DNA of 64,000 nucleotides from an uncultured Ruegeria sp. (lineage in GTDB: Bacteria; Pseudomonadota; Alphaproteobacteria; Rhodobacterales; Rhodobacteraceae), in the NCBI RefSeq assembly GCF_947500045.1, contig NZ_CANMQQ010000004.1:179128-243127 (forward strand), in the 5' to 3' direction. The translations under genes were made by a program, and so were the position numbers. Under the pieces are notes generated by a model, which ran no database searches, was not told the DNA's origin, and saw only the letters and a program-made list of their open reading frames with translations. Positions 24,607 through 33,602 of this stretch are shown here, one piece after another. The number at the start of each line of letters is the position of its first letter. Position 1 is the stretch's first letter.

Positions 24607-27003
24607 TTAGCCACGCAACACGCCACCTGTAGCTTTCGCCACCTTCTCGACGATCTTGGCTGTCACCGCCTCGATATCGTTTTCCTTCAGGGTCGCTTCC
24701 GATGGTTGCAACCGCACGGTAATGGCCAAAGATTTCTTGCCCTCACCCAGACTTCCGCCGATGAATTCGTCAAAGACGCGCACATCCTCGATCAGGGCCT
24801 TGTCGGCCCCCGCAGCGGCATTGACCAGCGTCAGCGCCTCGACATCAGCATCAACCACGAAGGCAAAATCACGCTCGACGGCCTGCAGGTCACGTAATTC
24901 CAAAGCCGAGCGGGTCGCGCCGGATTTCCGCGGCATCGGCACCTCATCCGGCCAGATCGTAAAGGCGACGGCCGGGCCCTTGATGTCCATCGATTGCAAT
25001 GCACGCGGATGCAGTTCACCGAACACCCCCAGAACCTTCTTTGGTCCCAGGCATATCTTGCCGTGCCGACCCGGGTGCCACCAGGCATCTCCGTCGCGCA
25101 AAATCTGTACCTTGGCGGGCGCACCAATGGCCGCCAGCACCGCCTCAGCATCAGCTTTCGCGTCATACAGATCAACAGGCCGGGACGCGCCGTGCACATC
25201 CTTGGGACCACTGTGGCCAACCAACAGACCCGTGATCTGGGTTTGCTGATCACCCGGCTCGCCATCATGGAATACAGGTCCGACTTCGAACAAAGCCAGA
25301 TCGGCATACCCCCGTGCCTGATTGCGCGCTGCCGCCTGCAGTAGGCCGGGCAGCAGGTCGGGGCGCATATGGCTCATCTCGGATGAGATCGGGTTTTCCA
25401 GCTGCGTGGCTTCGTCACCGCCACCGAACAACGCCGCCGACGCCTGATCAATGAAGGTGTAGGAAACGCATTCATTGTACCCCAGCGCCGCGCAGGTCCG
25501 CCGCGCCATCGACTGGCGGCGCTGCGTCGGTGTCATGACCGGTTTGGGGATGCCCGTTGTCGTGCGCGGCAAAGGTATGCCCTGTAGTTTGGTCAGGGAC
25601 GCGATCCGGGCGACTTCTTCCACCAGATCAGCCTCACCCATGATATCCGGTCGCCAACTGGGCACCTGGGCCATTTCACCATCCAGACGGAAGCCCAAAC
25701 GGGTCAGTGTCTGCCGCTGCTCGCTTTCCGGGATGTCCATCCCGACCAGAGATTGCACCCGCGCAGCATCCAACTTAAAGGCCCGCGTGTGGTTGGGTGC
25801 TTTGCCTGCCTCAACCACATTCGAGGCCTCTCCACCGCAGATATCCAAAATCATCTGCGTTGCGTGCTCTAACCCTTCGCGCGTGAACTCCGGATCGACG
25901 CCGCGCTCGAACCGGTACCGCGCGTCCGAGTTGATCTTGAGCGCACGACCGGTCAGAGCAATCTGAATATGATCCCAGAACGCGCTTTCAAGGAAGACGT
26001 TCACCGTTTCTTCGGTACAGCCTGTTTCCTCGCCACCCATGATCCCGGCAATCGATTCCGGGCCCTTGTCGTCGGAAATCACCATCATACCGGGCTGCAG
26101 GATGTATTCCTTCTCATCCAATGCGACCAGCTTTTCACCACCCTCGGCGCGGTGTACGCGCAGGTTGCCCTGCACTTTGTCCGCATCGAAAACGTGCAGC
26201 GGGCGATTGCGGTCAAAGGTCATGTAGTTGGTGATATCCACCAGAGCTGAAATCGGACGCAGGCCAATCGCCTTCAATTGATCCTGCAGCCATTGCGGGC
26301 TGGGTCCGTTCTTAACGCCACGGATCAATCGCCCGGTGAAATGCGGGGCGCCGTCCAGTGTATCTTTGTCGATCGATACCTTGATGGGGCTTTCGAAATC
26401 ACCCGCCACAGGCACGTAGTCACGCACTTTCAGCACACCCAATCCGCGTGCCGCCAGATCGCGTGCGATGCCCGCGACACCCAGTGCATCGGGGCGGTTC
26501 GGCGTGATCGCAATCTCAATCATCGGATCAATCTTCGACGAGTCGTTCTCGGCCAGCCAGTCCACAAATCGGTCACCCACCTCGCCCGAGGGTAGTTCGA
26601 TGATGCCGTCATGCTCTTCCGACAACTCCAACTCGCGCTCGGATGCCATCATGCCAAAGCTTTCGACACCCCGGATCTTGCCAACGCTGATCGTGATATC
26701 CAGACCCGGGATATACATGCCCGGTTTGCAGACCACGACAGTGATGCCTTCGCGCGCGTTGGGCGCACCGCAGATGATTTGCAGATCGCCCTCATCTGTC
26801 TCAACCGTGCAAACACGCAGTTTGTCGGCGTCCGGGTGTTTCTCGGCATGTTTCACATGGCCCAGCGTAAAGCCCGCCAGTCGGTCGGCTGGATTCACGA
26901 CCTCTTCGACCTCAAGGCCCAGATCGGTCAACGCCTCGGTAATCTCATCCACCGAAGCGTCGGTATCAAGGTGATCTTTCAGCCAGGAAAGTGTGAATTT
27001 CAT
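24607..27003 (-). CDS. pheT: Phenylalanyl-tRNA synthetase beta subunit
   Basis: A 798-residue subunit of the alpha2-beta2 enzyme that charges tRNA-Phe. Domains run in order: the EMAP/OB-fold tRNA-binding region (about residues 40-150, with VCTVETDEGDLQIICGAPNA), the B3/B4 editing region (RPISALVDITNYMTFDRNRP), the B5 domain, the synthetase-like core (GYNECVSYTFIDQ), and the C-terminal anticodon-binding ferredoxin-like domain (ELRDLQAVERDFAFVVD). Length is normal. It is on the same strand as pheS but three genes lie between them, a separation of 1.9 kb. Confidence 0.97.
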   Translation of the reverse strand: MKFTLSWLKDHLDTDASVDEITEALTDLGLEVEEVVNPADRLAGFTLGHVKHAEKHPDADKLRVCTVETDEGDLQIICGAPNAREGITVVVCKPGMYIPGLDITISVGKIRGVESFGMMASERELELSEEHDGIIELPSGEVGDRFVDWLAENDSSKIDPMIEIAITPNRPDALGVAGIARDLAARGLGVLKVRDYVPVAGDFESPIKVSIDKDTLDGAPHFTGRLIRGVKNGPSPQWLQDQLKAIGLRPISALVDITNYMTFDRNRPLHVFDADKVQGNLRVHRAEGGEKLVALDEKEYILQPGMMVISDDKGPESIAGIMGGEETGCTEETVNVFLESAFWDHIQIALTGRALKINSDARYRFERGVDPEFTREGLEHATQMILDICGGEASNVVEAGKAPNHTRAFKLDAARVQSLVGMDIPESEQRQTLTRLGFRLDGEMAQVPSWRPDIMGEADLVEEVARIASLTKLQGIPLPRTTTGIPKPVMTPTQRRQSMARRTCAALGYNECVSYTFIDQASAALFGGGDEATQLENPISSEMSHMRPDLLPGLLQAAARNQARGYADLALFEVGPVFHDGEPGDQQTQITGLLVGHSGPKDVHGASRPVDLYDAKADAEAVLAAIGAPAKVQILRDGDAWWHPGRHGKICLGPKKVLGVFGELHPRALQSMDIKGPAVAFTIWPDEVPMPRKSGATRSALELRDLQAVERDFAFVVDADVEALTLVNAAAGADKALIEDVRVFDEFIGGSLGEGKKSLAITVRLQPSEATLKENDIEAVTAKIVEKVAKATGGVLRG

Positions 27004-27090
27004 CGATCGGGTTCCGCCAGTAAATCTCGGGTCAGACCGCGTTTACCGGATATTGCCCAGAGGGGAAAGAGGGCGCGTATGGCCCTGGCC

Positions 27091-27498
27091 CTACTCAAGC
27101 GGGACTGTATTGGACACTGTATCTGACCCGGCATACACAGCCAGAACCCGCGCGATCCCGTCACCTGTATTCTCGCCCACATGAGGTGAGTTCAATGCCT
27201 CGACCAGCGCATCACCCGTTTTGAAAACCTTGATGCCAGCAGAGCCATAATCGACCGTAATCTCGCCCTCAAGAATGTAACCCACCAACGGAGCTTCGTG
27301 CCGGTGCAGGCCAGTTTTCTGCCCTGGCTGCAAGGTAACAACGGCCACGGTGATCTGTGGCGTACCATCGGGGTATACCAACGGCTCACCGGCCGCCGTG
27401 GTTGTCGTGTTCAACAACACATCCACCGGCGGATAGGTTTCATGGGCAAAGATAGGAGCCGCCGCCAGAATCAAAGCCGTAGTTAGACGAAATCGCAT
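27091..27498 (-). CDS. Exported cupin-domain protein
   Basis: A 135-residue protein with an N-terminal signal peptide (MRFRLTTALILAAAPIFA) and a single cupin barrel. Cupin motif 1 is LQPGQKTGLHRHEAPLVGYILEG, with two His and a Glu suited to metal binding. Motif 2 is GDALVEALNSPHVGENTGDG, with another His. A metal-dependent periplasmic role is likely but unspecific. AAAGGAT precedes the ATG at 27496-27498. It sits between pheT and an exported esterase on the same strand. Confidence 0.87.
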   Translation of the reverse strand: MRFRLTTALILAAAPIFAHETYPPVDVLLNTTTTAAGEPLVYPDGTPQITVAVVTLQPGQKTGLHRHEAPLVGYILEGEITVDYGSAGIKVFKTGDALVEALNSPHVGENTGDGIARVLAVYAGSDTVSNTVPLE

Positions 27499-27549
27499 AA
27501 ATTTAGATCCTTTATCAGTTGGGCGCGCCAAGCCAATGCAAACTCTGCA

Positions 27550-28353
27550 TCATGGATAGGTCGGAGCCCGACCCAGCAGTTCATCCAATTGTCGCCCGAT
27601 CCAACCATGGGGGATGAAATGCCCACCTGGATGCGTATCCAACACAACCTGCCCCTGCGCACAATCAGTCCACTCTACCCGGCTGAGCGTCAGGAAGGGC
27701 TTCACGTTCCAATCTCCACGCGGGGTTGCACCATTGCAGTCGAACTTCGCCTTCCACAGCGCCACTGGATAAGTCGTATCCCCGTCTGGCCCAAAAGGAA
27801 AATCCATCACCGTATCATCCAACCCGTGCACATGGCGCACCTCGCGCGGGGCTTCCGGGCAGTCCTCGGTCTGACGGATCGAGCCAGCAACAGCCAGCAG
27901 CGCCGCGATGTCATTGCCCGACTGGCACACATAGCGCCACGCCATCGCGCCACCATAAGAATAGCCCGAGACATAGATACGTTCGGGATCGATCGGATAG
28001 CGACTGGCCACATCCTCAAGCACCCGATCGGCAAAAGGCACGTCTTGGGTATCGGCGGTCCAGAAATTCCAACTTTTGCTCAGCCCGTTCGGGGCCACCA
28101 ACAGCACATCGCGCAGTTTCGTGGCCCCGGCGATGCGTTCATGGTTCACGACCACATCGCCCTGCCGTGCCCAGCCGTGGAAATGCAGGAGCACAGGCAG
28201 AGGCGTTTCGCCATCCCAACCCTCTGGTTCCAGCACATGGTACGAGCGGTCGCCGATTTCGCAGGCGGTATCGCCGTGGCAGTTGGATTTCCACGGCCCC
28301 ATGGCAAGGGTCGGAGTCGTAATCATCAGAAGAAAAAGCAGTCGATAGATCAT
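27550..28353 (-). CDS. Exported alpha/beta-hydrolase (PHB depolymerase/feruloyl-esterase-like)
   Basis: A 267-residue secreted or periplasmic esterase. A signal peptide (LLFLLMITTPTLAMG) is followed by the oxyanion region LLHFHGWARQGD, the nucleophile motif GYSYGGAMAWRYVC (Ser in G-x-S-x-G), the Asp candidate VHGLDDTVMDF, and the His in THPGGHFIPHGWI. This order matches the LpqC/poly(3-hydroxybutyrate) depolymerase-like family. Substrate is unknown. The ATG at 28351-28353 is chosen at the signal peptide. Five cysteines in the mature part suggest disulphides. Confidence 0.85.
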   Translation of the reverse strand: MIYRLLFLLMITTPTLAMGPWKSNCHGDTACEIGDRSYHVLEPEGWDGETPLPVLLHFHGWARQGDVVVNHERIAGATKLRDVLLVAPNGLSKSWNFWTADTQDVPFADRVLEDVASRYPIDPERIYVSGYSYGGAMAWRYVCQSGNDIAALLAVAGSIRQTEDCPEAPREVRHVHGLDDTVMDFPFGPDGDTTYPVALWKAKFDCNGATPRGDWNVKPFLTLSRVEWTDCAQGQVVLDTHPGGHFIPHGWIGRQLDELLGRAPTYP

Positions 28354-28410
28354 GGGCCGGAGCCTAGCGACCTGCGCCGCACTGTCACGTAACTTATTGG
28401 TGTAGGCCAC

Positions 28411-28625
28411 ACGTAGGCCGGGCTTCAGCCCGGCACCCGTCTGACCAAATCAACAAGCTGCGCTGTCGCCAGACCGTAGGATGGCGATCCTCGGGTTGAA
28501 CTGGGCACTTTATGCCAGCCAAATCCGAGTGTTGTTCGAGCGTGGCACCGACGGAGACAAATCGCCAGCCCGTGCGGGCGGTCTGGCGATAGCGCGGCGG
28601 CCTATCGGCCTTTGCTCCGCGCTTT
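28411..28625. other. Intergenic stretch with several hairpins, no gene seen
   Basis: About 215 bases upstream of the esterase and downstream of the 96-residue gene. It holds a GCCGGGC-TTCA-GCCCGGC hairpin near 28420, an ATCGCCAG/CTGGCGAT hairpin at 28559-28590 that, read on the minus strand, is followed by TTTGT and may end the upstream operon, and a GC-rich stretch near 28600. No credible reading frame. Confidence 0.5.
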
Positions 28626-28916
28626 TTATTTTCTTTTCTTAGTTCCGCCCTGTACGCGCGTAATTCGGTTTTTTTCTTCCTGTCGCTGCCTCATTTGGAT
28701 GCCAGAGCGAATGTACGCGGCCCAAATACCTGGGGATAGCGCTACAAGAAGGATGAAGCCCAACAAGGCAGCACTTGGGCCTATTAAAAAGATAGCAACC
28801 CGCGTAGCTAGAACTGTACCGAGCAATAGGCTCATCAACCAACGAATGGGTGCGCTAGAAACACGATCATTCCACCAGTCAAAGTAGCGAGCCAAATACA
28901 ATCCTACAGGGTACAT
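28626..28916 (-). CDS. Small membrane protein downstream of pheS, function unknown
   Basis: A 96-residue protein with two hydrophobic helices (PIRWLMSLLLGTVLATRVAIFLIG and ALLGFILLVALSPGIWAAYI) and a basic tail ending KKRK. The ATG follows the pheS stop with no gap (TAGATG), so it could be translated by coupling. Its third codon positions are clearly more AT-rich than those of its neighbours (many GTA, TTT, GCT, TCT codons), which suggests a later arrival. No family is recognised. Confidence 0.6.
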   Translation of the reverse strand: MYPVGLYLARYFDWWNDRVSSAPIRWLMSLLLGTVLATRVAIFLIGPSAALLGFILLVALSPGIWAAYIRSGIQMRQRQEEKNRITRVQGGTKKRK

Positions 28917-29990
28917 CTACCGACTCAAACCACCATGCAAGTTCGGCATGTCCAACGCCGCGAACCCATAGTGCCGCAACCACCGCAAGTCTGAATCAAA
29001 GAACGCCCGCAGATCAGGAATGCCGTATTTCAGCATCGCCAGACGGTCGATGCCGATACCAAATGCAAAGCCCTGATAGACCTCGGGATCAATCCCACCG
29101 GCGGCGATCACCTTGGGGTGGACCATGCCGGAACCAAGGATTTCCATCCAGTCGTCGCCCTCGCCGATCTTAAGCTGACCGTTATCCCAGGAACAGCGGA
29201 TATCGACCTCGGCCGACGGTTCGGTGAAGGGGAAGTGCGAGGCGCGGAAGCGCAGCTCGACATCGTCGACCTCGAAGAAGGCTTTCACGAACTCTTCCAG
29301 AACCCATTTCAGGTTTGCCATCGAGATGTCCTTGTCGATGGCCAGCCCCTCGACCTGATGGAACATCGGTGTGTGGGTCTGATCATAATCTGCGCGGTAC
29401 ACGCCGCCCGGACAAATGATGCGGATCGGCGCGCCCTGTTTCTCCATCGAGCGGATCTGAACGGGCGAGGTATGGGTGCGCAGCACATGCGGCGGGCGTT
29501 CATCACCCTCGGCGCGGTGCATATAGAACGTGTCCATCTCGGCCCGCGCGGGGTGGTGGCCGGGGATGTTCAGGGCATCAAAATTGTGCCAATCGGTTTC
29601 AATCCGAGGCCCTTCGGCGACGGAGAATCCCAGTTCGGCAAAGATCGCGGTCAGTTCCTCGGTCGCCTGACTGACCGGGTGGATCGAGCCTTGACGGCGC
29701 GGGCGGGTCGGCAAGGTGACATCCAGCCATTCGGTGCGCAAACGCTCATCCAACGCGGCATCGGCAAGGGCTGCTTTCTTGGCGGAAAGCGCCGAGTTGA
29801 TCTCATCCTTCAGGGCATTCAGCGCAGGGCCTGCAACTTGGCGCTCTTCGGGGGTCATCTTGCCCAACTCGCGCATCTTCAGCGCGACCTCGCCCTTTTT
29901 ACCGACGGCAGAGACGCGGATCGCCTCAAGCGCATTTTCGTCGCCCGCTTCAGCGATCTGCCCCAGATATTTTGCCTTAAGATCGTCCAT
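28917..29990 (-). CDS. pheS: Phenylalanyl-tRNA synthetase alpha subunit
   Basis: A 357-residue catalytic subunit. An N-terminal coiled-coil arm (about residues 1-85) precedes the class II synthetase core. Motif 2 appears around [19 protein letters not shown], the conserved [19 protein letters not shown] follows, and motif 3 is [17 protein letters not shown]. The substrate-pocket segment [16 protein letters not shown] is intact. pheT follows on the same strand but 1.9 kb away. gshA is 70 bases upstream in the same direction. Confidence 0.97.
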   Translation of the reverse strand: MDDLKAKYLGQIAEAGDENALEAIRVSAVGKKGEVALKMRELGKMTPEERQVAGPALNALKDEINSALSAKKAALADAALDERLRTEWLDVTLPTRPRRQGSIHPVSQATEELTAIFAELGFSVAEGPRIETDWHNFDALNIPGHHPARAEMDTFYMHRAEGDERPPHVLRTHTSPVQIRSMEKQGAPIRIICPGGVYRADYDQTHTPMFHQVEGLAIDKDISMANLKWVLEEFVKAFFEVDDVELRFRASHFPFTEPSAEVDIRCSWDNGQLKIGEGDDWMEILGSGMVHPKVIAAGGIDPEVYQGFAFGIGIDRLAMLKYGIPDLRAFFDSDLRWLRHYGFAALDMPNLHGGLSR

Positions 29991-30060
29991 GACGCCCTCT
30001 GAATTTGGTCGCCAACCTGCTATCGGCCCCGCCTCGCGAATGCAAGCGGGACGGTCGGGA

Positions 30061-31431
30061 TCAATAGCTGTATTCGGGATAAATCCGGGTCAGGTCGCCA
30101 TTCCAGTCACCATTGTAGTGATCCAGCAACTCATCCGCCGGAACCTTGCCCGTATCGATGCTGTCCTTCAGCGCGTTCAGGAAATGCGTCTCGTCGTGCA
30201 CCAGCCCACCCGCTCCGGGAAGTGCACGGGATGCCAGACCGGCCTCGGCAATCGAGACCACTTCGCGCGCCAGATCATGCATGTTGATGTTGCCGACCCG
30301 CGCTTGCAGGCCATCCTTGGCGGCCTCAATCCGCAACGCTTCGCGTGTCTCGGCATCCCAGCCTTTGACCAGATCCCAAGCGGCATCCAGCGCGCTTTGA
30401 TCATAGGTCAGACCGACCCAGAAGGCGGGCAACGCGCACAGGCGACGCCATGGTCCACCATCAGCGCCGCGCATCTCCATGAACTTCTTGATCCGTGCTT
30501 CGGGGAATGCGGTGGTCAGGTGATCAGCCCAATCGCTGAGCGTGGGCGTTTCACCCGGCAACGCGGGCAGCTTTCCCTGCAGGAAGTCGCGGAACGACAT
30601 GCCCAGAGCGTTGATATATTGCCCGTCGCGATAGACGAAATACATCGGCACATCGAGCGCGTATTGAACGTAGCGCTCAAAGCCAAATCCCTCTTCGAAC
30701 ACAAATGGCAACATGCCTGTGCGCGCATCATCCAGATGACGCCAGATATAGCTGCGCCAGCTTTTCTGACCGTTCACCTTGCCCTCGAAGAACGGAGAGT
30801 TCGCGAACAGCGCCGTAGCGACAGGTTGCAACGCCAGCGCCACGCGCAGTTTCTGTACCATGTCGGCCTCGGACCCAAAGTCGATATTGACCTGAACCGT
30901 GCAAGTGCGCCGCATCATAGCGCGGCCCATGGTGCCGACTTTTTCCATATAGTCGTTCATCAGCCGATAGCGGCCTTTCGGCATCAACGGCATCTCGTCG
31001 TGGGTCCAGATTGGGGCCGCGCCCAGACCGATAAAGCCCACGCCGATCTCATCGGCGATATCCTTGACCTCGCGCAGGTGGGTATTCACCTCATCGCAGG
31101 TCTCATGAATGGTCTCAAGCGGAGCACCGGATAGCTCCAGCGCGCCACCGGGTTCAAGGCTGACATTGGCCCCGTCCTTTTCCAGACCAATCAGGTGCCC
31201 GGCTTCGCGCACCTCGGCCCAGCCGTGGCGACCGCGCAGGCCTTCCAGCACAGCAACAATCGAGCGCGTGCCTTCAAACGGCAGCGGCTTCAGCGTATCC
31301 TTGCAATAGCCGAACTTTTCATGCTCGGTACCGATGCGCCAATCTTCCTTGGGCTTGCAGCCTGATTCCAGATATTCGGCCAGTTGCTCATGGCGTTCGA
31401 TCGGCCCGCCGCCGGACTGGGGAATGGACAT
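30061..31431 (-). CDS. gshA: Glutamate-cysteine ligase (plant/alphaproteobacterial class)
   Basis: A 456-residue cytosolic enzyme that joins glutamate and cysteine, the first step of glutathione synthesis. Features include [34 protein letters not shown] (substrate site), [17 protein letters not shown], and [17 protein letters not shown], all characteristic of the class shared by plants and alphaproteobacteria. The ATG at 31429-31431 is chosen; the longer frame adds 46 residues without domain sense. It is the last gene in the rsmE-acetyltransferase-membrane protein-gshA run. Confidence 0.95.
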   Translation of the reverse strand: MSIPQSGGGPIERHEQLAEYLESGCKPKEDWRIGTEHEKFGYCKDTLKPLPFEGTRSIVAVLEGLRGRHGWAEVREAGHLIGLEKDGANVSLEPGGALELSGAPLETIHETCDEVNTHLREVKDIADEIGVGFIGLGAAPIWTHDEMPLMPKGRYRLMNDYMEKVGTMGRAMMRRTCTVQVNIDFGSEADMVQKLRVALALQPVATALFANSPFFEGKVNGQKSWRSYIWRHLDDARTGMLPFVFEEGFGFERYVQYALDVPMYFVYRDGQYINALGMSFRDFLQGKLPALPGETPTLSDWADHLTTAFPEARIKKFMEMRGADGGPWRRLCALPAFWVGLTYDQSALDAAWDLVKGWDAETREALRIEAAKDGLQARVGNINMHDLAREVVSIAEAGLASRALPGAGGLVHDETHFLNALKDSIDTGKVPADELLDHYNGDWNGDLTRIYPEYSY

Positions 31432-31495
31432 GAACCGTGCTCCGATCCTGCTGTGTCTGTGTTTGGGCCAGTCCTGAGCGCAAACCGTGCCAGTG

Positions 31496-32023
31496 TCAAT
31501 GCAACCGCAGATGTGCAGGTCGCGAAGGCGTCCGTTCCCAGATAACCACCGGATGTCCAACGCCACCATTAAGTTCCGACAGCATTTGTTCCGTTTTCAG
31601 CCCCGGAAGGTTGGAAAACACGTCGAACAAAGCTTCTGCCCCTTCAGCGTTCACCGGAATGTGAAGGGTCGGCTGCCCCGGTTGATCCAAAACCCAGAGC
31701 GCGGGACGTGAGGTGGGGTCCAACGCCAGCCTCTCAATCTCGCGCGCGGCGATCATGCCGCCATCAAGAGGGCCCAAATATGTGATCTGCCCCTCATCGA
31801 TGGAGACCACACCCGGACCGCCCGCCCCAGTTCGAAACCGACTGCGTTGTATTCCGACGATTGCCAGCGCCCCCGAGATGGCAACCAGCACCCAACCCAG
31901 CCAGCCCAGCAAACCGCCGGGGCCGCTGATCCAGCTTAGGCCAAGGATCAGAACAAACCCCGCAACCAGCACTTCGCGCCAACGCCATAACGCCAGTTTG
32001 GCTTCGGGTCGGATGAAACTCAT
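31496..32023 (-). CDS. Uncharacterised membrane protein upstream of gshA
   Basis: A 175-residue protein with two N-terminal membrane helices (VLVAGFVLILGLSWISGPGG and GWLGWVLVAISGALAIVGIQ) and a soluble C-terminal domain (VVSIDEGQITYLGPLDGGMIAAREIERLAL) that may face the cytosol. I recognise no family. Its start overlaps the acetyltransferase stop by four bases, so it is co-translated within the rsmE operon. Confidence 0.82.
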   Translation of the reverse strand: MSFIRPEAKLALWRWREVLVAGFVLILGLSWISGPGGLLGWLGWVLVAISGALAIVGIQRSRFRTGAGGPGVVSIDEGQITYLGPLDGGMIAAREIERLALDPTSRPALWVLDQPGQPTLHIPVNAEGAEALFDVFSNLPGLKTEQMLSELNGGVGHPVVIWERTPSRPAHLRLH

Positions 32024-32868
32024 GCTACGTCCTCCGGGCTTTTGAACAAGATCAGCGAGAACTGGCCCGCAGGTTGAAACCCAATTGCCATATAAGCACG
32101 CGCCGCGGATTCGGAAGCCGCAAACAGAACTGAACGGGACACTCCGGTGTCCCGCGCCTCGGTCAGGTGCAAGGCAACTGCGAGGCGCGCATAGCCACGG
32201 CCGCGCAATTCGGGGGGCGTGTATACACCCCCGATCTGAACAATCTCGGGCAGGCGGGCGTTGAAACCGGTCATGGCAACGGGCTGTTCGTTGACCAACA
32301 GAACCCGGTGAGAATCACGCTTGCAATAGGCTTCGAAATCTTCTGCGGCCTGTGTTCTTGCCCTTTCAGGATCAAAATCCATGGCCTCGATCAGATAGTC
32401 CCGCCGCCAGTTTTCTGTGATCGCCCAATCAAGATCCTGCAACGGGGCAAGTCTGGCGTCCGAAACGTCCGGCACAAGCAACTGGTCCAGCTCCAACGAG
32501 AACCCTGGCTCATCGCTGTTGAGTGTCGCGGGCCTGTCTTCCCAACCGCCCAGCCGCATGAGCCGCCGCGCCTGTTTGGCTTCGGCGGCGATACCGAATA
32601 GTGCGTGACCCCTGATAAGGCAGAGCGCTTGCGCCAGCTCTTCATCCGAGCAATCGGGACATTGCAGCAGGACCATGCCTTCGTTTGTAATAGCAAACAC
32701 AGCGCGTAACGGATCGCCAAGTATCCACGCTTTCAACGAACGGGGATGTGGTCCGCGCAAGCCGAAATCGCGCAGATTGGCCAATGGAAACATGGATGTC
32801 TGGATGTGCCGTGACAGAAATGCATCGATATCCGGCAGGTCCAATTCCTGCGCTGTTCGCCAGGTCAC
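32020..32868 (-). CDS. GNAT-family acetyltransferase
   Basis: A 282-residue protein. The C-terminal half is a clear GNAT domain with the acetyl-CoA loop VYTPPELRGRGYARLAVALH and SVLFAASESAARAYMAIGFQ. The N-terminal half looks like a degenerate second acetyltransferase-like domain (ITNEGMVLLQCPDCSDEEL). The GTG at 32866-32868 overlaps the rsmE stop as GTGA and has GGGGGA upstream. Another GTG nine codons earlier would give a larger overlap and is less likely. Acceptor substrate unknown. Confidence 0.85.
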   Translation of the reverse strand: MTWRTAQELDLPDIDAFLSRHIQTSMFPLANLRDFGLRGPHPRSLKAWILGDPLRAVFAITNEGMVLLQCPDCSDEELAQALCLIRGHALFGIAAEAKQARRLMRLGGWEDRPATLNSDEPGFSLELDQLLVPDVSDARLAPLQDLDWAITENWRRDYLIEAMDFDPERARTQAAEDFEAYCKRDSHRVLLVNEQPVAMTGFNARLPEIVQIGGVYTPPELRGRGYARLAVALHLTEARDTGVSRSVLFAASESAARAYMAIGFQPAGQFSLILFKSPEDVA

Positions 32869-33590
32869 GACCAATCCCCCAGCGCCTGTTGCCACATCGC
32901 CATCGCCGCAACCACCGCGGTATCGGCACGCAATATACGAGGCCCAAGGCTGACCACATGGGAATATGGCAAGGCCTTTAGGCGCTTGCGCTCAGGCACG
33001 GAAAACCCACCCTCGGGGCCGATGAGAATGGCCCATGGCTGGCCCTTTTCGTTTTCGGCCAGCCGAAGGGAAGCGCCAACCTCAGCCTCATCACAGAACA
33101 TTAACTGCCGATCGTCAGGCCATGCGGCAAGGACGCGATCCAGTCGTTGCAGATCAGTGACCTCGGGCACGAAGGTGCCGCCGCATTGCTCTGCGGCTTC
33201 GACCGCGTGCGCTTGCAACCGGTCCTGCCGAATACGTTCGGAATTGGTGAACTCAGTCTGTACGGGCATGATCCGCGCCGCGCCCATTTCGGCCGCTTTT
33301 TCCACGATGAAATCAGTACGGGCCTTTTTGATCGGAGCAAAAAGCAGCCACAGGTCCGGCGGAGGCTGCAATGGTTTCGTTTGCTTCACGCAGGACAGTA
33401 CGCCACCCCGTTTGCCCGCTTCGGCAACCCCGGCCAGCCATTCACCATCCTGCCCGTTGAACAACGCGACATTCCCACCAACCGACAGCCGCATGACCCC
33501 GAACAGGTAATGGGCCTGTTCGCGCGTCAAAGGAACCGATTGCCCCGGACCCAGAGGGTGCTCTACATACAGTCTGATCTTCGCAGTCAT
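32865..33590 (-). CDS. rsmE: 16S rRNA m3U1498 methyltransferase
   Basis: A 241-residue SPOUT-class methyltransferase acting on U1498 of 16S rRNA. It begins RLYVEHPLGPGQSVPLTREQ, has the PUA-like N-terminal domain, and then KKARTDFIVEKAAEMGAARI and the SAM-binding knot ILIGPEGGFSVPERKRL and VSLGPRILRADTAVVAA. It heads a four-gene operon ending in gshA. Its start codon lies only 12 bases from the divergent ubiA start; AGGG is 5-8 bases upstream. Confidence 0.95.
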   Translation of the reverse strand: MTAKIRLYVEHPLGPGQSVPLTREQAHYLFGVMRLSVGGNVALFNGQDGEWLAGVAEAGKRGGVLSCVKQTKPLQPPPDLWLLFAPIKKARTDFIVEKAAEMGAARIMPVQTEFTNSERIRQDRLQAHAVEAAEQCGGTFVPEVTDLQRLDRVLAAWPDDRQLMFCDEAEVGASLRLAENEKGQPWAILIGPEGGFSVPERKRLKALPYSHVVSLGPRILRADTAVVAAMAMWQQALGDWS

Positions 33591-33602
33591 GAGACCCTAC
33601 AT

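Noticed and set aside
33147..33602. An N-terminal extension of ubiA.
   Set aside because: It is antisense to rsmE, and the family start fits the ATG at 33603.
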